DNA of 34,053 nucleotides from NCBI GenBank assembly GCA_964628055.1, contig CAZVNL010000025.1, positions 1 to 34,053 of the forward strand, given 5' to 3'. The notes under the pieces are model-generated. The model had not been told where the DNA came from. It ran no database searches and worked only from the letters and a program-made list of their open reading frames with translations. Source of the DNA: CAZBEL01 sp964628055 (GTDB lineage Bacteria > Fidelibacterota > Marinisomatia > Marinisomatales > TCS56). Made by a program: the position numbers and the translations under genes. Positions 8,700-16,128 of the stretch are shown here, piece after piece; positions within the stretch are counted from its first letter, which is position 1; every line of letters begins with the position of its first letter.

Positions 8700-10085
8700 C
8701 TATGATTCCTGTTCTCCCACTTTTTCTACCGGTTCCGAAGTAACGGATGCGGGTTCCGTTATCCCTTCTTGGTCTTTCACAGTTCCGTTGCTGTCCAACT
8801 CGTCCAACACTTCTTCTACGGTAAGGGCTTTCTCATCCGCACTCTCAATAAAAGCTTGGATAAGACTGTAAATGGTTTCCAATATTGCTTCCGTCATCCC
8901 TTCCGTCTTGAGGAGTAGCTCTTCGTCAGTCCCTAATAAATTGGAAATGGTGTGGATTCCCTTTTCCTGTAGGTTAGCGGCAATCTCCTGGGGGAACTTT
9001 GGAATATCCTTAAGAAGGGTATTCTGGTCACGCTGTTGTTTCTCATATTCTTTTTTACCAAAGGCGTCGATCTTGTAATTCGTGACCCGGGAAGCCAAAT
9101 TGATGTTTACCCCTCCCTTTCCTATGGCAAATTCCAGTTCATCGTCGTTGAAGAGTGCAATACAGTAGTTGCGGTCATTGTCAATGTATAGTTCGGCGGG
9201 TTTGGCGGGTGACAGAGCCCGGGAAATGAGAATTTCCGGTTGAGCGCTGTAATTGATGATGTCGATCTTCTCGTTATTCAATTCCCGAACGATGGCCTGG
9301 ATCCGGCTTCCGCGCATCCCCACGCAAGCCCCCACGGGATCGATCCGTTTATCCTGAGAGCGCACAATGATTTTGGCCCGTTCCCCTGGGTGACGGGCGA
9401 TGGCTAATATTTCGATGACACCATCGTCAATTTCCGGGACTTCCATTTCAAACAGTTTGTAGAGGAAGTGGTTGTCGCTGCGGGATACAATAATATCTGG
9501 ACCCTGGGAGGTAACTTCCACAGATTTGACAATGGCCCGGATGGTATCACCCCGTCGATAGCGCTCCGAGGGAATTTGTTCGCGACGCGGCATCCGAAGC
9601 TCGGCCTGTTCTATGTTAATAAAAACGTTTTCCTTCTGCACCTGGTGTACCACGCCAATGACGATTTCACCCACTTTCTGCGAGTAGTCTTCGTAGATGT
9701 AACGTTTTTCCACGTCCTGCAGGCGTTGGTTAAAAAATTGCTTGGCGGTGGCAATAATCCGTCGACCAAATATCGTGGGATCCACCACTTCCACATAAGG
9801 ATCGCCCACCTGGAGGTCAGTCAGTTCCGGATTCTTCACCAGCACCTCTTCCAGGGTGATCTCGCAAAGGGGATCATTCACTTTTTCCACGATGATTTTT
9901 TCCGAGTATATTTCGATCTCCCCCTTATCCAGATTGACAATCACGCTGCAATTAGAGGCATCACCATACTGCTTTTCGATGATGTATAGAAAGAGTTGCT
10001 CCAGAATATTCCCTAATTCTGAACGTTCGACGTTCTTTTCCCGAGCGATTTCGGAAAAAACTTCGATGAGTTCCCGATTAATCAA
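8700..10085 (-). CDS. nusA: Transcription termination/antitermination protein NusA
   Basis: NusA binds RNA polymerase and nascent RNA to modulate pausing, termination and antitermination. The 461-residue protein has the N-terminal polymerase-binding domain (MINRELIEVFSEIAREKNVE), an S1 domain (about 135-200) and tandem KH domains marked by DPVGACVGMRGSRIQAIV and FAIGKGGVNINLASRVTNY. A C-terminal helix-hairpin-helix-like region (about 375-435) and an acidic tail complete it. The start is a TTG supported by a strong GGAGG (10094-10090) 4 bases upstream. It lies in the conserved rimP-nusA-infB cluster. Confidence 0.97.
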   Translation of the reverse strand: MINRELIEVFSEIAREKNVERSELGNILEQLFLYIIEKQYGDASNCSVIVNLDKGEIEIYSEKIIVEKVNDPLCEITLEEVLVKNPELTDLQVGDPYVEVVDPTIFGRRIIATAKQFFNQRLQDVEKRYIYEDYSQKVGEIVIGVVHQVQKENVFINIEQAELRMPRREQIPSERYRRGDTIRAIVKSVEVTSQGPDIIVSRSDNHFLYKLFEMEVPEIDDGVIEILAIARHPGERAKIIVRSQDKRIDPVGACVGMRGSRIQAIVRELNNEKIDIINYSAQPEILISRALSPAKPAELYIDNDRNYCIALFNDDELEFAIGKGGVNINLASRVTNYKIDAFGKKEYEKQQRDQNTLLKDIPKFPQEIAANLQEKGIHTISNLLGTDEELLLKTEGMTEAILETIYSLIQAFIESADEKALTVEEVLDELDSNGTVKDQEGITEPASVTSEPVEKVGEQES

Positions 10086-10099
10086 AGTGCCTCCAAAGA

Positions 10100-10537
10100 C
10101 TAATTGAATTGTAGAACAACTTTTGCTCGAATAATCTTTTCGAAGGGGATAAATACTTCTTGGCCACCGCTTTTCTCAATTAAGATACTGTTTTCGTCCA
10201 CTTGTTTCAGTTCCCCCTTCACCTCGACCTCTTGTTCACCTGCTTGGATTAAGAGTGTTAGGATGCGTCCGCGGTTTTTACGGTACTGGAAGGGGAATTG
10301 AAGTTCCGCTTCGACTCCTGGTGAACTCACTTCCAAGGACCATCCCTGAGGATAATAGCGATCCAGGATGCGGGAGTTGCGGATTTTCCGGGCCAATTGG
10401 GAGGTTAAATTCGCATCCACCACCTTTTCCGAGTCAATGATGAATTTGAACGCACCCCGGTGCAAATCTTCCTGGAGATCGATCAGGAAGACTCCCTCAG
10501 GCATGAGCGCGGCAATCTCTTTTTGTAATTTATCCAT
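10100..10537 (-). CDS. rimP: Ribosome maturation factor RimP
   Basis: RimP assists 30S subunit maturation. The 145-residue product has the two-domain family pattern: an N-terminal alpha/beta domain with GVFLIDLQEDLHRGAFKFII and the hallmark LEVSSPGVEAEL (compare family LEVSSPGxxRPL), then a C-terminal Sm-like barrel (ENSILIEKSGGQEVFIPFEKI). A TTG at 10543 is in frame, but the ATG at 10537 gives a normal N-terminus and is preferred. Neither has a clear Shine-Dalgarno site. It is the first gene of the nusA-infB operon, preceded by a hairpin and a probable promoter. Confidence 0.92.
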   Translation of the reverse strand: MDKLQKEIAALMPEGVFLIDLQEDLHRGAFKFIIDSEKVVDANLTSQLARKIRNSRILDRYYPQGWSLEVSSPGVEAELQFPFQYRKNRGRILTLLIQAGEQEVEVKGELKQVDENSILIEKSGGQEVFIPFEKIIRAKVVLQFN

Positions 10538-10540
10538 GTT

Positions 10541-10575
10541 CAAACAAACGAAAAGTGGGCTGAATAACCCACTTT
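10541..10575 (-). terminator. Stem-loop between the TPR gene and rimP
   Basis: On the minus strand an 8-bp perfect stem (AAAGTGGG / CCCACTTT, loop 10560-10567) is followed by a U-rich stretch (TTCGTTTGTTTG). It could be the intrinsic terminator of the upstream TPR gene. Because a promoter-like sequence lies just upstream of it, it could instead be a 5' leader hairpin of the rimP operon. The T-tract is interrupted, so termination may be partial. Confidence 0.55.
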
Positions 10576-10584
10576 GCGCGCCGG

Positions 10585-10613
10585 AAATTATTTGAAGTTA
10601 GAGTTTATTCCAA
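10585..10613 (-). promoter_or_regulatory. Probable promoter of the rimP-nusA-infB operon
   Basis: TTGGAA (10613-10608) and TAATTT (10590-10585) are separated by exactly 17 bases on the minus strand, just after the stop codon of the TPR gene. Predicted initiation near 10578 would place the adjacent hairpin at the very 5' end of the rimP mRNA. Confidence 0.5.
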
Positions 10614-10615
10614 GG

Positions 10616-11308
10616 TTAATTGCCGTCAGAATTGTAGACCAACAACCGTCCGGCTAATTCCGCTGCCTGATCGTGGATAGGGGTCCGTTTGGGCGCCTTT
10701 TCCAGTATCCGGTTAACAATTTCCTGGGCTGCGGCAACTTCCTCATGTTTTAGGAGAAAAGCCGCCTTAGCCAACTCATACTCCTGAGCTTCCGCTTCGG
10801 AAATCGCATTTTTGATCGCCTTGTCAAAGGCCCGGCGCGCTCCAGCCCAATCCCCCTCCTGCGCATAAATAGAGGACAACATACGATACGCACTCCCTAA
10901 AACCAATTTTTGAGCAGTACCTTCGGTGTATTCCTGTAGGTAAGTCTTGGCCGTGGCATAATCCCCGGAATGAAAGTAGTACCGACCCAGGAAGTACCGG
11001 GCCAGGTTGCCACTTCGCGTACTCCCAAAGTCATCCAAGATAGTCTCTAATTGTAACACAGCATTATCTATATCGCCTTGATCAAATTCCACCAGGGCCT
11101 TGCCCAGGGCGGCTTCGGCCAGCTCACCCTTGTGCTGCTGGTTGCGAACAGCTACCACGATCAAAATGATTACGACCAGACCTCCCAAACCAAAGCGTAG
11201 ATAACGTTTTTGATATTTCCGGAAATGTTCGGAAGTTTTGTAAACGGTTTCCAGGAAAGGGTCTTTTTTCAGTTCTTTCCGGGTAATCTTTTTTCTCGGC
11301 TTTAACAT
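10616..11308 (-). CDS. Membrane-anchored tetratricopeptide-repeat protein (YfgM-like)
   Basis: This 230-residue protein has a basic N-terminus (KPRKKITRKELKKD), one transmembrane helix at about residues 40-56 (GLGGLVVIILIVVAV), and a periplasmic or extracytoplasmic domain of helical TPR repeats (for example RYFLGRYYFHSGDYATAKTY and YRMLSSIYAQEGDWAGARRA). This matches the layout of YfgM/DUF2133-type proteins, which associate with the Sec translocon or periplasmic chaperones in enterobacteria. The specific role here is inferred only from layout. An AAGGA site lies 6 bases before the ATG. It sits between tRNA-Arg and rimP and ends just before the rimP promoter. Confidence 0.75.
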   Translation of the reverse strand: MLKPRKKITRKELKKDPFLETVYKTSEHFRKYQKRYLRFGLGGLVVIILIVVAVRNQQHKGELAEAALGKALVEFDQGDIDNAVLQLETILDDFGSTRSGNLARYFLGRYYFHSGDYATAKTYLQEYTEGTAQKLVLGSAYRMLSSIYAQEGDWAGARRAFDKAIKNAISEAEAQEYELAKAAFLLKHEEVAAAQEIVNRILEKAPKRTPIHDQAAELAGRLLVYNSDGN

Positions 11309-11385
11309 ATTCGTTCCTTGTTAAGCGTGCTTGGAGCCCTCCATCCATTACACCTTTGGTGATTCTATTTCTCTCGTGCAATCGG

Positions 11386-11457
11386 TAGGCTCGGGAGGAA
11401 TTGAACCTCCATCTAATCCTTAGGAGGGATTTGTTCTATCCGTTGAACTACGAGCCC
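11386..11457 (-). tRNA. tRNA-Arg (anticodon CCU)
   Basis: The minus strand folds as a cloverleaf: acceptor GGGCTCG with CGAGCCT (a G1-U72 pair closes the end), discriminator A, D-arm TAGTTCAACGGATAGAA, anticodon stem AATCC/GGATT with loop CTCCTAA giving CCU, and T-arm GGTTCAATT. CCA is not encoded. Confidence 0.93.
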
Positions 11458-11600
11458 AATAAGCGGCTGGAAATTACAGGCATTAATTGACCGTTAAAAG
11501 ATGGAAATTCAGTTCAACACACCACTGGAGCCATTATTCCACTACCGCCCGGCGTAACCAAACTTTAGCCCTAACCCCGATCCCGGTCCGGTTTAAAGAA

Positions 11601-12614
11601 TCAAATGTTCCCTTCTTTGGTGAGGTTACGGGTCATCAACTCCGTTACTGCGTCCCGGGGAGATTTCTGTTCAAACAATACTTCGTAAACGGCCTTTGAA
11701 ATGGGTAACTCTACGTCGTACTTCTCACCTAATTGATGGACTGACAGAGCCGTCTTTACCCCTTCCGCGATCATTTGCATGCCATCGAGAACTTCTTTTA
11801 ATGTCCGTCCCCTACCGATTTCTTCTCCCACGTAACGGTTACGACTGTGGCGGCTCAGGCAGGTGGCGATTAAATCTCCAATACCGCTGAGACCGTAAAA
11901 GGTCTCCGGCTTGGCCCCCATTTTTTTCCCTAAGCGGGTGAGTTCGGTGAGCCCTCGAGTAAGGAGTGCTGCTTTGGTGTTATCCCCGAAACCGATCCCA
12001 TCGCAAATCCCCGCGGCGATGGCAATTACGTTCTTTACTGACCCGGCGATTTCCACGCCTAGAATGTCGTTGTTGGTGTAGACCCGTAAGGAAGGAGAAG
12101 AAAACATGTGTTGAATGGCGGTGGCAGTTTCCATGGACGTAGAGGCCGCTACCAAAGTTGTGGGTAAGCCTTGAGCCACCTCCTCCGCGTGGCTGGGTCC
12201 GTAGAGAGTCACAATTCGCTCGGCATCGAGGGAATATACTTCCCGAATCACCTGGCTCATGGTCAAGAGGGTGTCGTTTTCAATACCCTTGGTTAAGTTG
12301 ACGATAATCATGCTCGGTTCCAACTGCTTGGCGATACGTTGAAAAAGGCTCCGCACGGCATGTGAAGGCACAGCCACAATCAATATTTCAGCCCCGGGGA
12401 GGGTACTTTCCAGATCAGTAGTGAAATGGATCGCAGGGGAGAGGCGTAAATAATCGATATACGGATGGCGATGTTCGGTAAGCATATACTGTACTTCTTT
12501 TTCATCAATATGCCAGGCGGTGATGTGATGCTCCTTTAAAGCCAACAGTTGAGCGATGGTGCCCCCCCAGGAACCACTACCCAAGATGGTAATCCTCTTT
12601 GGTGTGTTAACCAT
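11601..12614 (-). CDS. gpsA: Glycerol-3-phosphate dehydrogenase [NAD(P)+]
   Basis: GpsA reduces dihydroxyacetone phosphate to sn-glycerol 3-phosphate, the backbone for phospholipids. The 337-residue protein has the N-terminal nucleotide-binding motif ILGSGSWGGTIAQLLA (about 9-24), the GPSHAEEVAQGLPTT segment, the catalytic Lys in AGSVKNVIAIAAGI (about 188-201) and GFGDNTKAALLTRGL with the substrate-binding Asn-Thr-Lys. It begins 31 bases after the acyl-CoA synthetase gene and is probably co-transcribed with it, both serving lipid metabolism. tRNA-Arg lies about 140 bases downstream. Confidence 0.96.
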   Translation of the reverse strand: MVNTPKRITILGSGSWGGTIAQLLALKEHHITAWHIDEKEVQYMLTEHRHPYIDYLRLSPAIHFTTDLESTLPGAEILIVAVPSHAVRSLFQRIAKQLEPSMIIVNLTKGIENDTLLTMSQVIREVYSLDAERIVTLYGPSHAEEVAQGLPTTLVAASTSMETATAIQHMFSSPSLRVYTNNDILGVEIAGSVKNVIAIAAGICDGIGFGDNTKAALLTRGLTELTRLGKKMGAKPETFYGLSGIGDLIATCLSRHSRNRYVGEEIGRGRTLKEVLDGMQMIAEGVKTALSVHQLGEKYDVELPISKAVYEVLFEQKSPRDAVTELMTRNLTKEGNI

Positions 12615-12645
12615 TGTTGATTTTTAAAAAGGGTTAACTGAAGAA

Positions 12646-14448
12646 CTATTCTTCGTACAAGGCGTTAATGGCTTGGGCGTACTGCTTTTCCACAACTTTC
12701 CGTTTTACTTTGAGTGTGGGCGTGAGTTCTCCGGTCTCGATACTCCAGGAATGATCCACAAGATGGTATTTTTTAACGCGTTCATACCGGGAGAATTGGC
12801 TCATGGAATCGGCTACGATTTGGTCATAGAGAGCGCTTACTTTTTCGTGCTTTAACAGTCCCGAAATGTCTTCCGTCGGGAGTCCTTCTTTCTGGGCCCA
12901 CTCCGTTAGGGTATTAAAGTCAGGTACAATTAGCGCAGAGACGAACTTCCTTTTATCCCCAATAACTAACGCCTGATCCACGTAGTAGGAAAGGGAAAGG
13001 GCATTTTCCAATGGTGCGGGGGCGATATTCTTACCGCCAGAGGTCACCAAAAGACTTTTTTTGCGATCGGTGATTTTCAGGAAATTATCTTCATCAAACA
13101 CACCAATATCCCCCGTGTGGAACCACCCATCGGGTTCCAGGACTTCAGCCGTTGCCTCGGGATTGTTATAGTACCCCAACATTACGTTATCTCCACGGCA
13201 TAGAATCTCGCCATCATCGGCGATCTTGACTTCCACCCCTTCGATGGGCAAACCAACGGTGCCAAACTTGAAATGATCGGGATGGTTTATACTGATCACC
13301 GGACTGGTCTCCGTCAATCCATATCCTTCCAGGATTTTCAATCCAGCAGCAGTAAAAAAGACGCCAATCTCGGGAGACAAGGGTGCCGCTCCAGAGACGA
13401 AAAAGCGTAAACTACCACCGACCCGTTCCTTGAGTTTGGAATAGACCAACTTGTTTGCCAGTTGATACTTGATATTTAAACCAGTCGGGAGCGGTTGATC
13501 CACCTGCAAGTAGGGTAAACATTGTTTCCCCACTTTAATGGCCCACCAAAAGATTTTTTGCTTCAGCGGGGAATCGGTACTCACTTTTTCAACGACACGG
13601 TTGTACATTTTTTCATATAAACGCGGCACCGAGGTCATGATGGTGGGATGGGTTTCGAGCATGTTGTCAGCCACCTTGTCGATGCTTTCGGCATAATAGA
13701 TTTGGCCTCCGGTAGAAAAGGCCGTAAAGTGCCCTGCCATACGTTCAAAACTATGACTTAACGGTAAGAAGGACAAAAAACGGTCTTCGGGTCCCATGTT
13801 CACCACCTTCCTGGCGGCATGGATGTTAGAGACTAAATTACGGTGACAAAGCATGACTCCCTTGGGATTACCAGTGGTGCCACTGGTGTAAATCAAAGTT
13901 AGTAAATCTTCGGGCTGTACCTTTTTGGCTCGCTCCTCAAACACAAAACCCGCTTCCTGTTTATAGGCTTTACCCTGTTCCAACACGTCGTCGAAGGTCA
14001 ATACTTTTTTCGCAACGGACAAATCGGGTTCCATGACAATAATCCCCTCCAAACGTAATGCGTCATCATCTACGAACGGAAGTACTTTTTCCGTTTGTTC
14101 TTTATCTTGAGTGATGATGTACTTGGTTTCGGAATCCTGGAGGATATATTTTATTTGGGGTGGGATGAGGGTCGGATAAACGGAAACAGTGACGGCACCC
14201 AGAGAAATAATGGCATAATCTGACATGGCCCATTTGGAATTATTCGCCGACAAAATGGCTACCTTGTCATTCTTGTCAATTCCCAGAGAAGCCAGACCAA
14301 AGGCGAAATTTTCTACAGTCTCCCGTACTTCGCCATAGGTTCTTCCAACCCAGTCACCGTTCACCTTGTCGAAGTAGAGTTTATTATTCGCAAAGATTTT
14401 GGTTCCATTAAAGAACAATTCGGAGATAGTATTAAATTCAAATTCCAT
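12646..14448 (-). CDS. Long-chain acyl-CoA synthetase (AMP-forming)
   Basis: This enzyme activates fatty acids with ATP and CoA for lipid synthesis or beta-oxidation. The 600-residue protein is a complete member of the adenylate-forming superfamily in the FadD15-like group: the P-loop-like LIYTSGTTGNPKGVMLCHRN (about 187-206), GYGLTETSPVIS (about 375-386), GWFHTGDIGVFDEDNFLKI, and the core DRKKSLLVTSGGKNIAPAPLE near residues 470-490. GGGAG lies 7 bases before the ATG. It faces away from the divergent tRNA-Leu and precedes gpsA. Substrate chain length cannot be told from sequence alone. Confidence 0.93.
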   Translation of the reverse strand: MEFEFNTISELFFNGTKIFANNKLYFDKVNGDWVGRTYGEVRETVENFAFGLASLGIDKNDKVAILSANNSKWAMSDYAIISLGAVTVSVYPTLIPPQIKYILQDSETKYIITQDKEQTEKVLPFVDDDALRLEGIIVMEPDLSVAKKVLTFDDVLEQGKAYKQEAGFVFEERAKKVQPEDLLTLIYTSGTTGNPKGVMLCHRNLVSNIHAARKVVNMGPEDRFLSFLPLSHSFERMAGHFTAFSTGGQIYYAESIDKVADNMLETHPTIMTSVPRLYEKMYNRVVEKVSTDSPLKQKIFWWAIKVGKQCLPYLQVDQPLPTGLNIKYQLANKLVYSKLKERVGGSLRFFVSGAAPLSPEIGVFFTAAGLKILEGYGLTETSPVISINHPDHFKFGTVGLPIEGVEVKIADDGEILCRGDNVMLGYYNNPEATAEVLEPDGWFHTGDIGVFDEDNFLKITDRKKSLLVTSGGKNIAPAPLENALSLSYYVDQALVIGDKRKFVSALIVPDFNTLTEWAQKEGLPTEDISGLLKHEKVSALYDQIVADSMSQFSRYERVKKYHLVDHSWSIETGELTPTLKVKRKVVEKQYAQAINALYEE

Positions 14449-14496
14449 GAAATGACTCCCTTCGCCTACCTTTTTATTGTTTTGAGCGCAATTTTA

Positions 14497-14526
14497 TTGA
14501 CAATATTTTAGGGAGTCTTCTAATTT
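14497..14526 (+). promoter_or_regulatory. Promoter of tRNA-Leu
   Basis: A consensus TTGACA (14497-14502) is followed after 18 bases by TAATTT (14521-14526). The tRNA begins about 18 bases beyond the predicted start of transcription. It is the best -35/-10 pair seen in the window. Confidence 0.65.
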
Positions 14527-14550
14527 AAGGAAAGGATAAAGTCAATAAAT

Positions 14551-14634
14551 GCCGGGGTGGCGGAATTGGTAGACGCGTCGGTCTCAAAAACCGATGTCCT
14601 CTTGGACGTGCCGGTTCGACTCCGGCCCTCGGCA
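14551..14634 (+). tRNA. tRNA-Leu (anticodon CAA)
   Basis: This 84-base tRNA is the only plus-strand gene. The acceptor is GCCGGGG with CCTCGGC and discriminator A. The anticodon stem TCGGT/ACCGA holds the loop CTCAAAA, giving CAA. A long variable arm (TGTCCTCTTGGACG) and the T-arm GGTTCGACT complete a class II tRNA. CCA is not encoded. Confidence 0.96.
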
Positions 14635-14758
14635 CTTGACCCCTAAAAATAACGCTTTAAATGCCGTAAAAATTTTTTCATTTTTTTCTTGCATATAGTC
14701 ATATAAACTTTTACTTTATACTTATAAGGTGCTGGTTTGGTGCCTTTGGTATGTGGAA

Positions 14759-14811
14759 GGGGTAGATCTTCACTTTGTTCCGAGGTCATTGTGAAATCTA
14801 CCCCACTTTTT
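14759..14811 (+). terminator. Long plus-strand stem-loop with T-tract
   Basis: GGGGTAGAT-C-TTCAC (14759-14773) pairs with GTGAA-ATCTACCCC (14791-14804): 14 base pairs with one bulged C, around a 17-base loop. ACTTTTTAT follows. It is an intrinsic terminator for plus-strand transcription from tRNA-Leu, 125 bases beyond the tRNA, or the 3' end of a separate small RNA. Confidence 0.7.
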
Positions 14812-14950
14812 ATCTATTCGAGCTCATAATTAACATAGTATGATTAATATATCTATTAATATACATATATATACGGTTATTTAATAATTTCAATTAGACC
14901 TTTATATGGTCTGCAATTTCGTTGCTCTGAATTCTATACTGTGCTTGGTT

Positions 14951-14977
14951 TAAAAAACGGTTGGCGTATGCTAACCG
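14951..14977 (-). terminator. Intrinsic terminator of the dnaX-recA operon
   Basis: On the minus strand CGGTTAGC-atac-GCCAACCG forms an 8-bp stem (one G-U pair) followed directly by TTTTTT. It is about 60 bases after the last gene of the long minus-strand operon. Confidence 0.8.
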
Positions 14978-15008
14978 GTTAAAACAGAAGCTTAACCCCC
15001 TACCAGAC

Positions 15009-15035
15009 GTTGCTTTAAAAATGACAAAAAGCAAC
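15009..15035 (-). other. Hairpin directly after the Mth938-like stop codon
   Basis: GTTGCTTT and AAAGCAAC form a perfect 8-bp stem around an 11-base loop, beginning one base after the TGA stop. There is no T-tract after it, so it probably protects the 3' end or assists the terminator further downstream. Confidence 0.5.
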
Positions 15036-15452
15036 TCAACAAGTGGTATGTACTAACGCGCCGAGGGGGACTTTAAGCCGATGTTTATGATAATACTCTA
15101 CCGCTTGCTTGGTTTTGAAAACCTCTACCGGGATACCTTTCGCTTTTAGGAAGTCCAGTGTCTCTTGCTGGACTTTCAACCGACCATAGACGCCACAACC
15201 TAAAACAATCGTTTTTGCTCCGTGCTCTAAGAGTTCCTTGACATCGGCTATTTGAATCCCGGGACTGTGCTGGGTTCCCGTCTCCTGCCAATCCCAAGCG
15301 CGACTACCGCCGGGAAAGAGCTTTACATCCTTGTAAATATTACTTCCATCCACTTCCACCCTTCCCCAGGACAAAGCGGTAATCTGTGGCGCCGACTTGG
15401 TAGCCGGGTTGTTACTTGTTGATGACGGTTTTTTATTCTGGATACCAGTCAT
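15036..15452 (-). CDS. Mth938-like (AAMDC/NDUFAF3 superfamily) protein
   Basis: The 138-residue protein has a polar N-terminal tail (1-24) and then a single Mth938-like domain: LSWGRVEVDG, FPGGSRAWDWQETGTQHSPG, VLGCGVYGRLKV and a C-terminus ending HTTC, a Cys end also seen in relatives. The family includes the human adipogenesis factor AAMDC and a complex I assembly factor; bacterial members have no settled biochemical role. It is the last gene of the long operon, 12 bases after the FAH-family gene. The fold is secure, the function is not. Confidence 0.85.
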   Translation of the reverse strand: MTGIQNKKPSSTSNNPATKSAPQITALSWGRVEVDGSNIYKDVKLFPGGSRAWDWQETGTQHSPGIQIADVKELLEHGAKTIVLGCGVYGRLKVQQETLDFLKAKGIPVEVFKTKQAVEYYHKHRLKVPLGALVHTTC

Positions 15453-15464
15453 GCTTAACGAAGC

Positions 15465-16124
15465 TTACTTTTTATCCTCCATTTTTTCAACAAATACTTG
15501 ACCTAATACCTCTTTTCCCAAACCCAGGGTCAACTGATCCCCGACTTTTACCGGACCAACGCCCGCGGGCGTGCCGGTGAAAATGATATCGCCCGTCAAC
15601 AGGGGAAACCGATTAGACAAATAATTAATGAGCTGGGGAATCGATAAGAACATTGTATCCAGTGTGGCGCACTGGGTTACCTGGTCATTAACTCTTAGCC
15701 AAAACTCCCGAGACCAGTGTTCTGTATACGGGGGATAGAATGGGCTAACCCAGGCGGCATCGACAAAAGACTTTGCCAGCAGCCAGGGATGACCTTTTTG
15801 TTTACACTCGTTTTGTAAAGCACGATCGGTGAAATCAAGCCCCAAGGCAAATCCGCCAATATGAGCGTAGGCCTCATCCGTTCCAATTCTATACCCACCT
15901 TTGCCAAAGTAGAGTACAACTTCTAACTCATGGTGAATCCTATTTTGCGGTGGGAAATGCACAACTCCTTGCGTAGTAAGGACGGAAGTCGGTTTCATAA
16001 AAAACAACGGTTCGTTACTGACCGGGTTACCCAATTCTTGGGCATGGTTGGCGTAAGTCCGGCCCGCAAAATATAGATTCGACACGGGTAACTGTGCGCC
16101 AGTGTGATCACGAACATAAGGCAT
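15465..16124 (-). CDS. Fumarylacetoacetate hydrolase-family protein (YcgM/FAHD1-like)
   Basis: The 219-residue protein matches the single-domain FAH family that hydrolyses acylpyruvates or decarboxylates oxaloacetate using a divalent metal. Metal ligands appear in HHELEVVLYFG (two glutamates) and in GLDFTDRALQNECKQKGHPW (aspartate). The substrate loop is in NHAQELGN, and the C-terminal GDIIFTGTPAGVGPVKVGD is diagnostic. It lies 4 bases after the PurL-like gene. Whether it acts as acylpyruvase, oxaloacetate decarboxylase or an isomerase cannot be decided here. Confidence 0.9.
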   Translation of the reverse strand: MPYVRDHTGAQLPVSNLYFAGRTYANHAQELGNPVSNEPLFFMKPTSVLTTQGVVHFPPQNRIHHELEVVLYFGKGGYRIGTDEAYAHIGGFALGLDFTDRALQNECKQKGHPWLLAKSFVDAAWVSPFYPPYTEHWSREFWLRVNDQVTQCATLDTMFLSIPQLINYLSNRFPLLTGDIIFTGTPAGVGPVKVGDQLTLGLGKEVLGQVFVEKMEDKK

Positions 16125-16128
16125 GTTG

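Larger units (their letters stand above)
14635..15035. other. AT-rich intergenic region between tRNA-Leu and the Mth938-like gene
   Basis: No protein gene is visible in these 401 bases. The spacer holds a long plus-strand stem-loop (14759-14804), a minus-strand terminator (14951-14977), a second minus-strand hairpin (15009-15035) and a very AT-rich central part (about 14820-14900). The transcription units from both sides end here. Confidence 0.7.

Noticed and set aside
14454..14517. A perfect 7-bp inverted repeat (GACTCCC / GGGAGTC) flanking the space between the acyl-CoA synthetase and tRNA-Leu.
   Set aside because: One arm is the ribosome-binding site of the synthetase gene and the other is part of the tRNA-Leu promoter spacer; at this length it may be chance.
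14820..14905. A very AT-rich block considered as a replication origin.
   Set aside because: No DnaA-box cluster, no iterons and no replication-initiation gene nearby.
15009..15038. The Mth938-like gene ends in Cys followed by TGA and a perfect hairpin, which resembles a selenocysteine signal.
   Set aside because: Read-through adds only six further residues before a stop, and relatives also end at a terminal Cys (HSTC/HTTC-like), so the TGA is the natural stop.
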